This document shows positions 1 through 6,229 of a stretch of 6,567 nt of DNA, one piece after another. Origin of the DNA: an uncultured Nitrospinaceae bacterium (lineage in GTDB: Bacteria > Nitrospinota > Nitrospinia > Nitrospinales > VA-1); NCBI GenBank assembly GCA_938073925.1, contig CALJGH010000211.1, positions 1-6,567 on the forward strand, in the 5' to 3' direction. The notes beneath the pieces were generated by a model. It made no database searches and had not been told where the DNA came from. It worked only from the letters and a program-made list of their open reading frames with translations. A program made the translations under genes and the position numbers. Numbering within the stretch: position 1 is the first letter of the stretch; every line of letters begins with the position of its first letter.

Positions 1-421
1 ATTCCGTGCAGAAAACATAGGCATCATTTTTCAGCAGTTTTATTTGATGCCGCACCTGACGGCGTTGGAAAATGTTTCCCTGCCGCTGGAAATGTTTGGG
101 CACAAAGACAGTCTGCAACGTGCTAGAGAGGCTCTGCTGCAGGTGGGACTTGAGGAACGTGAAAAACATTTTCCACATCAACTCAGCGGCGGTGAATCAC
201 AAAGGGTTGCTATTGCCAGAGCTATAGTTATTCGTCCAGCAATTTTACTGGCTGACGAACCAACAGGAAATCTAGACAATGCAACAGGAGTACAGGTAAG
301 CAACCTGCTTTTTGATCTTGTGCAGACGACAGGGATGACCTTGCTTTTGGTAACACACAATACTGAATTGGCTCTGCGCTGCTCAAGACAGTTGACGCTT
401 CAATCCAGAACTTTACAATGA
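1..421 (+). CDS. ybbA: ABC transporter ATP-binding subunit, YbbA/LolD-like (5' truncated)
   Basis: This is the C-terminal part (139 residues visible, frame starting at base 2) of an ATPase that powers a membrane permease from the cytoplasmic face. It shows the Q-loop (IIFQQFYL, Gln at 32-34), the signature LSGGESQRVAIARA (from 182), Walker B plus D-loop ILLADEPTGNLD (242-277) and the switch histidine in VTHN (356-358). Walker A should lie just left of the window, since the family is about 220-240 residues long. The FQQFYLMPHLTALENV segment and the LADEPTGNLD wording are typical of the MacB/LolD/FtsE class. The gene ends in TGA inside the start of the next gene (ATGA), and that partner is an 863-residue YbbP-type permease rather than a LolC/E-sized one. 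I therefore prefer YbbA over LolD. The internal TTG/ATG at 44-49 is not the start, because the reading frame and conserved residues continue upstream to the window edge. Confidence 0.9.
   Translation, partial: FRAENIGIIFQQFYLMPHLTALENVSLPLEMFGHKDSLQRAREALLQVGLEEREKHFPHQLSGGESQRVAIARAIVIRPAILLADEPTGNLDNATGVQVSNLLFDLVQTTGMTLLLVTHNTELALRCSRQLTLQSRTLQ
418..421 (+). other. ATGA stop/start overlap coupling the ABC ATPase and permease
   Basis: The permease ATG (418-420) overlaps the ATPase TGA (419-421). No good Shine-Dalgarno sequence precedes the ATG; the bases before it read CCAGAACTTTACA. Translation of the permease therefore probably depends on ribosomes that finish the ATPase, which would keep the two subunits balanced. 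The overlap is seen directly; the coupling is inferred. Confidence 0.75.
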
Positions 422-3009
422 AAAATCCACCAGCATTTTTCTGGCTTAAACTGGCCTTTAGGGAGTTGCTTAACAATCGACGTTTCAGTCTATTTTTTCT
501 TTTCAACCTTGCCTTGGGACTTGCCGGTTTTATCGCCTTAGATTCCTTCAAAGAATCGCTTGATAATCATCTTGGCCAAAACTCAAAAGCCATTCTCGGA
601 GCAGATATAGCGCTGACCAGTTATCTGCCGTTTGAGGAAAAAACTTTGGACGCTCTTGAAGCAAAGTTCCCGCAAAACACTTTGTCCACCCGTAAAACAT
701 CTCTGTTTACAATGGTGGCGACAGAAGATCAGACACGATTGGTGCAGATTACAGGTATTGAGAAAGAATATCCGTTTTATGGAAAAATGGTTTTGAAAAA
801 TAATGGAGTTGTGGAAAGTAAAAATGTTGAGCAAAGTCTGGCTTTGTCTGGAGAAGCCTGGGTCTACCCGGAATTGTTGTTCATGCTGGGTTTAAAATTA
901 GGTGGAAGTCTTAAAATTGGTGAGAAAAAATTCAGGATTGCAGACACAGTTCTTGATGATCCCAGCAGTTCATTTTCATCTTTCGGACTTGCTCCGCGTG
1001 TTTATCTCGCTTACTCACAAATGCAGGAAACCGCTCTGCTAAGTAAAAAAAGCAGGATCAGCTACCAGCGTTTGTACCGACTACCAGATGGCACTGACCT
1101 TTCAGGACTTGTGGTTAAACTGCAAAATAAAATTAATAGTTTTGAAGGATCAGACTCAAAAATCAGAATCTTGACCCATAAAAGAGCCGGTAATAACCTT
1201 GGACGTCTGTTGGGCTACCTCAACGATTATTTGGGTCTAGTGGCAATGATCGCTGTTTTTCTGGCAGGAATAGGTGCGGCTTATCTTTTTCGCAATTATC
1301 TGGTTCATCGTTTTCGTGAAATTTCGATATTAATGAGTCTGGGTGCAACCCGTCAGCAAACCTATCGGATGGTTTTGTGGCAGTTGGGATTGCTCGGGAC
1401 AGGAGCGGCGTTGATTGCGATTATTATTTCTTTAGCTATTTTACCGCTTTTACCTTTGTTGCTTAAACAATTTCTGCCAAATGGTTTTGAAACTCAGCTA
1501 AGTTTGGGTAGCCTGCTGTTTGCCCTTGTTTTAGGTGGTGTTGGTAGTTTGGTCTTTTGCCTGCCAGTCCTGTCAAGAATTCGTACAGTGCAACCGTTAC
1601 AGCTTTTTCATAAAAATATTGGACAACAAGACGCCACTTCAGTCCTCTGGAGACAGGCCTTGAGTTATCTTCCTCTACTGATTTTATCATGGTCTTTGTC
1701 TGTCTGGCAGTCCCACTCTTTGATTGTGGGCAGTGCTTTTGTGGGGATGCTGTTGGCTTCAATTTTGTTTTTAGGCAGCATAGCCTGGCTTGTTCTATTA
1801 CTGGCAGGAAAGTTAAGTCAAACTTCGGGCAGCACAATGAAGCGTCTTGCTTTTCGGAATCTTCAGCGTAATCGAACAGGAGCTATTTCCTGTTTTCTGG
1901 CACTGGCACTTGGAACTTTATTGATAAACTTGATTCCACAAATTTATCAGGGTTTGCAGGAAGAAGTCTCCAGACCTGATGATTTTCGCATTCCCAGCCT
2001 GTTTTTATTTGACATTCAGCCGGAACAAATGGAACCGCTCCAGAAAACACTGTCTGCAGAAAAAGTTAACTTAAATTATCTCTCACCAATAGTGCGAGCA
2101 CGTCTGGAAAAAGTGAACGGTAATAAATTTGATGCTAATAGTAAAGAAGTATCCCTGACTCGTGAACAGGAAAGACAACAGAACTTCCGGAGACATAACC
2201 TCAATCTGTCATACCGAACACAACTTTCTGATTCTGAGCAGATTGTGGAGGGGCGTCCGATGACTACTAATTTTGATTTGGATTCTGGAAAACCAGCGGA
2301 AATTTCACTGGAGGTACGTTATGCCGAAAGAATGGGTTTTAAACTGGGTGATTTATTGACCTTTAATGTACAGGAAGTTTTGGTTGAAGCCATCGTCATC
2401 AACCTGCGTCGTGTGCAGTGGAACAGTTTTCAACCTAATTTTTTCATACTTTTTCAGCCCGGAGTTTTAGAAGATGCACCTGGAACTTTTGTAGGTTCAA
2501 TTGGTGGGCTTGTCGCATCAAGAAGGATGAATGTACAAAACCTGATTGTCAGCGATTATCCAAACGTTTCCGTGATTGATGTGACTCGCATGGTGGAGCG
2601 AGTCTTGAAAATATCTGATCAAATGGTTTTGGCGCTCAGACTGATGGCTTATCTCTCAATTCTGGCGGGCCTGGTGGTTGTCTTTTCAATAGCACGTCAC
2701 GAAGTTGAGGGACGCCTCTGGGAACTGAATCTGCTTAAAGTACTTGGCGCAAGATTTTCCGACATCCAGAAGATGATACAAATTGAATTTGCGGTGTTGG
2801 GAATCTTCGCGGGCTTATTCGGCGTCGCTGTCAGCTTAATAATGTCTTATGGAATTTCATGGTGGTTTTTTGAGAATCTGTGGAAATGGACATGGCAGAC
2901 AAGTTTGGGCAGCATTATCGGGGTTACAGCTTTAAGCGTTGGGGTGGCATGGCTTGCCACTCAGCGTACACTGAGAAGTTCACCACTTACTTTGTTAAGA
3001 AGTTACTGA
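418..3009 (+). CDS. ybbP: ABC transporter permease, YbbP-type with two FtsX domains
   Basis: This is the inner-membrane partner of the preceding ATPase. Its 863 residues fit the YbbP family (COG3127), not the roughly 400-residue LolC/LolE. By eye there are ten hydrophobic helices: about 22-42, 270-292, 319-348, 362-385, 414-430, 434-464, 487-508, 735-759, 787-812 and 828-848. Two large soluble, presumably periplasmic, domains lie at about 43-268 and 509-734. Each half carries an FtsX-type core; coupling segments such as REISILMSLGATRQQ (300-314) and LWELNLLKVLGARFSDI (767-783) are the usual ATPase-contacting regions. Family knowledge suggests this type VII-like exporter lifts hydrophobic molecules from the membrane, often with the lysophospholipase/thioesterase TesA, whose gene commonly sits next to ybbA. 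No such gene is visible here, but the left side is cut off. The start is fixed by the ATGA overlap. The gene looks intact, and its substrate cannot be read from the sequence. Confidence 0.9.
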   Translation: MKNPPAFFWLKLAFRELLNNRRFSLFFLFNLALGLAGFIALDSFKESLDNHLGQNSKAILGADIALTSYLPFEEKTLDALEAKFPQNTLSTRKTSLFTMVATEDQTRLVQITGIEKEYPFYGKMVLKNNGVVESKNVEQSLALSGEAWVYPELLFMLGLKLGGSLKIGEKKFRIADTVLDDPSSSFSSFGLAPRVYLAYSQMQETALLSKKSRISYQRLYRLPDGTDLSGLVVKLQNKINSFEGSDSKIRILTHKRAGNNLGRLLGYLNDYLGLVAMIAVFLAGIGAAYLFRNYLVHRFREISILMSLGATRQQTYRMVLWQLGLLGTGAALIAIIISLAILPLLPLLLKQFLPNGFETQLSLGSLLFALVLGGVGSLVFCLPVLSRIRTVQPLQLFHKNIGQQDATSVLWRQALSYLPLLILSWSLSVWQSHSLIVGSAFVGMLLASILFLGSIAWLVLLLAGKLSQTSGSTMKRLAFRNLQRNRTGAISCFLALALGTLLINLIPQIYQGLQEEVSRPDDFRIPSLFLFDIQPEQMEPLQKTLSAEKVNLNYLSPIVRARLEKVNGNKFDANSKEVSLTREQERQQNFRRHNLNLSYRTQLSDSEQIVEGRPMTTNFDLDSGKPAEISLEVRYAERMGFKLGDLLTFNVQEVLVEAIVINLRRVQWNSFQPNFFILFQPGVLEDAPGTFVGSIGGLVASRRMNVQNLIVSDYPNVSVIDVTRMVERVLKISDQMVLALRLMAYLSILAGLVVVFSIARHEVEGRLWELNLLKVLGARFSDIQKMIQIEFAVLGIFAGLFGVAVSLIMSYGISWWFFENLWKWTWQTSLGSIIGVTALSVGVAWLATQRTLRSSPLTLLRSY

Positions 3010-3169
3010 AAATATTTATAGAAGCTGGAATTTAGTATTTTTTTGTTTTAGCATAATTTATGTTGATTGTAGATCTAGTGTTTTACACTTGTAAAACATT
3101 GAAATAAGAAGTAGCTGCTAGTTATTTTTTCCCTACATTCTATTGAATACCTGAATAATACCTAGTCTT
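3010..3169 (+). other. Intergenic region between the ABC and copper-transport operons
   Basis: This 160-bp AT-rich gap probably separates two transcription units. It contains a T-rich stretch (3036-3043) without a convincing GC-rich hairpin, so no rho-independent terminator can be claimed for the ABC operon. It also holds an 8-bp palindrome, TAGATCTA (3070-3077), directly followed by the 20-bp dyad listed separately. A possible promoter is TTGATT (3063-3068) with TACACT (3084-3089). The 15-bp spacing and four-of-six matches make it weak, though its -10 would lie inside the dyad. I find no coding sequence or RNA gene. Confidence 0.6.
3079..3098. promoter_or_regulatory. 20-bp palindromic operator candidate (CopY/BlaI cop-box-like)
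   Basis: Half-sites TGTTTTACA (3079-3087) and TGTAAAACA (3090-3098) are exact reverse complements around a CT centre. The core TACA-CT-TGTA (3084-3093) fits TACA-N2-TGTA, the operator consensus of CopY/BlaI/MecI-family repressors. CopY controls copper ATPase operons in Firmicutes. Here the dyad ends 71 bp before the start of a gene pair that includes a copper ATPase. The transcript could also fold into a hairpin, but no U-run follows, so it is not a classic terminator. The dyad is seen directly; the regulator and its metal response are inferred, and no repressor gene lies in the window. Confidence 0.55.
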
Positions 3170-3913
3170 TTGTCTCATTATATAGTAATTTTTGTTGCCG
3201 GAATAGCGGGCAGTTTTCACTGTATCGGCATGTGCGGGGGGTTTGCATGTGCCTTAGGAGTTGATCCAGCTGGAAAAATAGCAACACTATATCGTCACCT
3301 TTTATACAACACTGGTAGGGTAACAACTTATATGTTCATGGGGGGACTTGCTGGAATGGCTGGGCAGGCCCTTAGTTTACCAGATAGCATGTCTCCAAAA
3401 TTACCCATGGAAATATGGAGCCACCACTCAACATCAGTAAACTTTGGAACCATTTTGCCTGAGACTCTAAGTACAGGTCAAAGAATACTAGCTGTTTTTG
3501 CCGGTCTGCTAATGTTGATCATGGCTCTCCAATTATTTGGATATTTACAACGACTTCATATTATAACGACTGGTCTGGGCAGTAATACATTGGTTAGTTC
3601 TTTACGCGCTCTTCTAAATTCTCGCAGCAGATCAGCCACTTTGGCTTTTGGAGTATTCAACGGGTTCCTTCCATGTCCTTTGGTTTACGCATTTATAGCC
3701 TATGCCGCAGCGAGTGCAAATATTTTTTCAGGTATGATAACAATGGTTTCATTTGGTGTCGGTACCTTCCCGGCAATGATTTTAATAGGTGGTTTAGGGC
3801 AATTTATAAATCATCATTGGCGAAAAAGAGCAGTATGGGTTGCAGGTTTGTTTATCATGTTATTGGGTTTTATTACCATCCTTAGAGGACTTTTCCCTTT
3901 AACAGGACATTAA
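3170..3913 (+). CDS. DsbD_2 / TauE-SafE-like six-helix membrane protein
   Basis: This 247-residue inner-membrane protein belongs to the family labelled 'sulfite exporter TauE/SafE' or 'cytochrome c biogenesis transmembrane region' (DsbD_2), often encoded beside CcoI-type copper ATPases. Helices lie at about 4-29, 51-67, 104-123, 156-181, 187-208 and 220-240. Diagnostic motifs are GSFHCIGMCGGF (14-25; Cys18, Cys22, plus Cys27), YNTGRVTTY (46-54) and FNGFLPCPLVYAF (163-175; Cys169). The membrane cysteines near helix 1 and helix 4 resemble the CcdA/DsbD layout, so thiol-electron transfer or copper handling is more likely than true sulfite export. That function is inferred. Residues 68-102 form a loop that looks long for the family and contains His85-His86. 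The start is TTG at 3170 with no clear Shine-Dalgarno; an in-frame TGA at 3152 rules out a start further upstream, and the first ATG (3230) would remove the conserved helix. The copper ATPase follows 8-11 bp later. Confidence 0.82.
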   Translation: MSHYIVIFVAGIAGSFHCIGMCGGFACALGVDPAGKIATLYRHLLYNTGRVTTYMFMGGLAGMAGQALSLPDSMSPKLPMEIWSHHSTSVNFGTILPETLSTGQRILAVFAGLLMLIMALQLFGYLQRLHIITTGLGSNTLVSSLRALLNSRSRSATLAFGVFNGFLPCPLVYAFIAYAAASANIFSGMITMVSFGVGTFPAMILIGGLGQFINHHWRKRAVWVAGLFIMLLGFITILRGLFPLTGH

Positions 3914-3919
3914 AATTTT

Positions 3920-3927
3920 ATGTGATG
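3920..3927 (+). other. Compact ATG-TGA / GTG / ATG start cluster before the ATPase
   Basis: The bases ATGTGATG hold a start-stop mini-ORF (ATG 3920-3922, TGA 3923-3925), a GTG in the ATPase frame (3922-3924) and the ATPase ATG (3925-3927). The nearest Shine-Dalgarno-like AGGA (3904-3907) is too far upstream to be convincing. Re-initiation after the upstream gene's stop (TAA 3911-3913) is likely. GTG at 3922 is used for the longest gene model, but ATG at 3925 is equally possible. Confidence 0.5.
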
Positions 3928-6048
3928 AAAAATAGTTTAGAAAAGTTTTGTAGTCACTGCCTATTACCTCTTGGATCTTATCCGACTAAACGTATAGTCA
4001 ATGGAGAGGATCATGCCTTTTGCTGTTACGGATGCTGCCTCGCATATCAAGTTAAACATGGCAGCCGAGAAGAACCAGAAGCTGCTTGGTTGCTAGTACG
4101 TCTAGGTATAGGAGGTTTTCTATCAATGAACATTATGCTGTTCAGCCTTCTGCTCTACTCTGGAACATTTGATGTTGCTGATTCTGAGATGCTTCCCAAA
4201 TTTTATTGGTTGCTAGGAATCTTCGCGACCCCAGTTCTATTTATATTGGGGGGACCATTTATCAAAGAAAGCTGGGAAGGAGCTCTTCAAGGGCGTTTAA
4301 ATTCTGCTACGCTTATTTCTATAGGAGCCATATCTGCATATGGATATTCGATGCTAATGCTCTTTACTGGTGGTAAAAATATTTACTTTGATACTGCTAC
4401 TATGATTTTGGTCCTTTTTACACTAGGTCGTTATCTAGAGGCTTCCGGACGTGCCAAGGCCGTTCGTAACGTGGCACCACTTCTTGAAGCAGAAAGACAA
4501 TGGGCTACAGTAATTGAGAATGGAAAAGAAATACGAAGTTCCATTAGTAAAATGAAACTAGGTATGAACGTAAGGATTCGTCCTGGAGAACGAGTTCCCG
4601 TTGACGGAATAGTATTGGAAGGCTTTTCATTCGCAGATGAGAGTATTCTAACTGGAGAAAATAGACCTGTAAGAAAATATGAAGGAGACTTAGTTTTGGC
4701 AGGGAGCATCAACCAAAAAGGGTCATTATTAATCGAATGTCGTGCTTTGGGGGCAGCTACTCAGTGGGGGCTTCTATGTAAGTCTGTCCGTGAGGCTTTA
4801 TCACATCCAAGTTCAATTCAACGCTTGGCAGATAATGTGGCGAGTATATTTGTACCAATAGTCTTAGCCATCACAATTCTAACCATCATATATTGGCAGT
4901 CACAGGTTCCTTTAGACCAAGCCCTTCTAAATGGCTTGGCCGTCTTGGTAGTTGCCTGTCCTTGTGCCTTGGGTTTGGCTGCTCCTCTCGCTACTGCCTT
5001 AGGATTGGGGCAATACATTAAACGTGGTTGTATAATTCGCGGAGGAGAGGTTCAAGAAACACTTGCAAAAATAAGAAGAATTGCATTTGATAAAACTGGT
5101 ACATTGACAAAAGGCGCAACTAGGCTCATCAAAATTGAAAACAACGATGCTTCTCAGGAAGAAGTTTTGCAGAGAGCTGCGGGTCTAGAACAGCACTCTG
5201 AACATTCTTTGGCCCAGGGAATTATTTCAGTAGCCAAGGAGCGCAAACTGATTATTAAAAATCCGGAACGAGTTCAGGCGGTTGCAGGAAGTGGTGTTAT
5301 GGGATATATTGAAGGAGAATTAACGGCTGTAGGACGCAGTGAGTGGTTGATAGAACAAGGTCTGGAAATGCCCTCTTTATTTGTAAAAAGACTACAGAAC
5401 TACGAAAGTTCGGGACAGACAGTAGTATGTGTAGGATGGTCTGGTAAGATTCATGGTATTTTGCTTCTCGATGACATGCTACTTCCCGAAGTCCCCATAA
5501 TGGTGGAGACATTAAAAAAACTAGACATGCGAACAATGCTGCTTACTGGTGATCTTCCTGCTGTAGCAAGTCGTATAGCTAAATCTGCTGGTGTCGAAGA
5601 ATGGAAAGCCTCAATGTCTCCGGATGAAAAGTGTAACTTCTTAGAACAATGGGGTGGGATAGAAGATCCAGCAATAATGGTAGGCGACGGACTTAATGAC
5701 GGACCAGTACTAGCTAGAGCAGAGGTAGGAATAGCTGTAGGATCTGCTACTGATTTGGCTCGAGAAACTGCTGATTTAGTATTACCAGAAAAAGGACTAG
5801 CTTTGCTACCGTGGGTAATTTTATTATCTAGAGCTGTTCATAGAACAATCATAACTAATTTACTGTGGGCCTTTGGCTATAATATAGTAGCCATTACACT
5901 AGCTGTCTTCGGTTTGCTTCAGCCTATTTTAGCAGCTGGATTGATGGCTGGTTCAAGCTTACTAGTTGTTTTCAACTCTCTTAGACTGGAACATTTTCCC
6001 GATAATCCAGCTGACCTTGCACAAGTCAAATCTTTCATTTCAGGTTAG
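3922..6048 (+). CDS. P1B-1 copper-translocating ATPase, CcoI/FixI-like, lacking an HMA domain
   Basis: This inner-membrane pump probably exports Cu(I) from the cytoplasm; in CcoI/FixI proteins that copper feeds cbb3 oxidase assembly. Its 708 residues (707 from ATG 3925) begin with a cysteine-rich domain, CSHC (10-13) and CCYGCC (34-39), like the putative metal-binding domain of CcoI-type ATPases. Eight helices follow at about 54-81, 94-114, 126-148, 154-174, 307-325, 334-361, 643-665 and 669-689. Key sites are TGE (244-246, actuator), CPC (346-348), DKTGT with phosphorylated Asp390, TGD (542-544), GDGLND (588-593), YN (653-654) and MAGSS (675-679). CPC, YN and MxxSS together are the P1B-1 Cu(I) signature. 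Two oddities stand out: no HMA domain lies between the cysteine region and helix 1, and the SEHPL motif reads SEHSL (426-430), keeping His428 but not the proline. CopA is the alternative name, but the N-terminus favours CcoI. No cco oxidase genes are visible. Confidence 0.92.
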   Translation: MMKNSLEKFCSHCLLPLGSYPTKRIVNGEDHAFCCYGCCLAYQVKHGSREEPEAAWLLVRLGIGGFLSMNIMLFSLLLYSGTFDVADSEMLPKFYWLLGIFATPVLFILGGPFIKESWEGALQGRLNSATLISIGAISAYGYSMLMLFTGGKNIYFDTATMILVLFTLGRYLEASGRAKAVRNVAPLLEAERQWATVIENGKEIRSSISKMKLGMNVRIRPGERVPVDGIVLEGFSFADESILTGENRPVRKYEGDLVLAGSINQKGSLLIECRALGAATQWGLLCKSVREALSHPSSIQRLADNVASIFVPIVLAITILTIIYWQSQVPLDQALLNGLAVLVVACPCALGLAAPLATALGLGQYIKRGCIIRGGEVQETLAKIRRIAFDKTGTLTKGATRLIKIENNDASQEEVLQRAAGLEQHSEHSLAQGIISVAKERKLIIKNPERVQAVAGSGVMGYIEGELTAVGRSEWLIEQGLEMPSLFVKRLQNYESSGQTVVCVGWSGKIHGILLLDDMLLPEVPIMVETLKKLDMRTMLLTGDLPAVASRIAKSAGVEEWKASMSPDEKCNFLEQWGGIEDPAIMVGDGLNDGPVLARAEVGIAVGSATDLARETADLVLPEKGLALLPWVILLSRAVHRTIITNLLWAFGYNIVAITLAVFGLLQPILAAGLMAGSSLLVVFNSLRLEHFPDNPADLAQVKSFISG

Positions 6049-6100
6049 ATAATTACTAAATTTCAGAATACACATAAATTTGATGAAAAAAAGTAATTTT

Positions 6101-6125
6101 AAGTAATAATCAATAATTAATACTT
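6101..6125. repeat. Imperfect 10-bp inverted repeat upstream of soxY
   Basis: AAGTAATAAT (6101-6110) and ATTAATACTT (6116-6125) are inverted copies with one mismatched pair and a 5-base spacer. AAGTAAT also recurs in direct orientation at 6091-6097, ten bases (one helical turn) before 6101. This could be a regulator-binding site or simply AT-rich chance pairing. No T-run follows on the + strand, so it is not a terminator for the ATPase. Confidence 0.3.
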
Positions 6126-6220
6126 ATATTGAAAAAAACATTAAACTTTAAATTTATATATTATTAAGAATAAAGATTATTTAATTTTTCCGTAAAATAA
6201 CAAAAGAATAAATAATGAAT

Positions 6221-6224
6221 GGAG
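6221..6224 (+). promoter_or_regulatory. Shine-Dalgarno site selecting the soxY start
   Basis: GGAG lies five bases before the ATG at 6230. An in-frame ATG at 6215 sits upstream of this site and would add only five residues (MNGVK). The site therefore favours 6230. It is the clearest ribosome-binding site in the window. Confidence 0.7.
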
Positions 6225-6229
6225 TAAAA

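Larger units (their letters stand above)
6049..6229 (+). other. Very AT-rich intergenic region upstream of soxY
   Basis: This 181-bp noncoding stretch has only about 10-15% G+C across 6061-6180, far below the flanking genes, and probably carries the soxY promoter. TATATT (6157-6162) or TATTAT (6159-6164) could be a -10 element and TTGAAA (6129-6134) a -35, but their spacing (about 22-24 bp) is poor, so I do not call a promoter. No GC-rich hairpin with a T-tract marks the end of the ATPase transcript, so read-through into soxY is possible. I see no small gene or RNA. Confidence 0.6.

Noticed and set aside
44..49. TTG/ATG as the true start of the ABC ATPase
   Set aside because: The Q-loop residues lie upstream in the same frame and the frame is open to the window edge, so the gene is cut, not short.
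1463..1837. Minus-strand open frame of 124 codons inside the permease gene
   Set aside because: It lies wholly within a well-supported conserved permease, and its translation shows no recognisable domain; it is a shadow frame.
3063..3076. FNR/Anr box (TTGAT-N4-ATCAA) expected before an oxidase-related copper pump
   Set aside because: TTGAT is present at 3063-3067, but the other half reads GATCT, so only a half-site exists.
3079..3098. Reading the 20-bp dyad as a rho-independent terminator
   Set aside because: The stem is AT-rich and no T-run follows at once; the sequence after it is purine-rich (GAAATAAGAAG). The operator reading fits better.
3112..3120. TAGC-T-GCTA palindrome
   Set aside because: The 4-bp arms with a one-base centre cannot form an RNA hairpin and are too short to claim as an operator.
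3137..3148. ATTC-N4-GAAT as a sulfur-responsive ArsR-type (BigR/SqrR-like) site
   Set aside because: The arms are only 4 bp, and as I recall these regulators use a wider spacing, so a chance match is likely.
4431..4712. Minus-strand open frame of 93 codons inside the copper ATPase gene
   Set aside because: It is antisense to the conserved actuator-domain coding region and its product resembles nothing I recognise.
6215..6217. Upstream in-frame ATG as the soxY start
   Set aside because: It has no Shine-Dalgarno site, while GGAG at 6221-6224 is well placed for the ATG at 6230.
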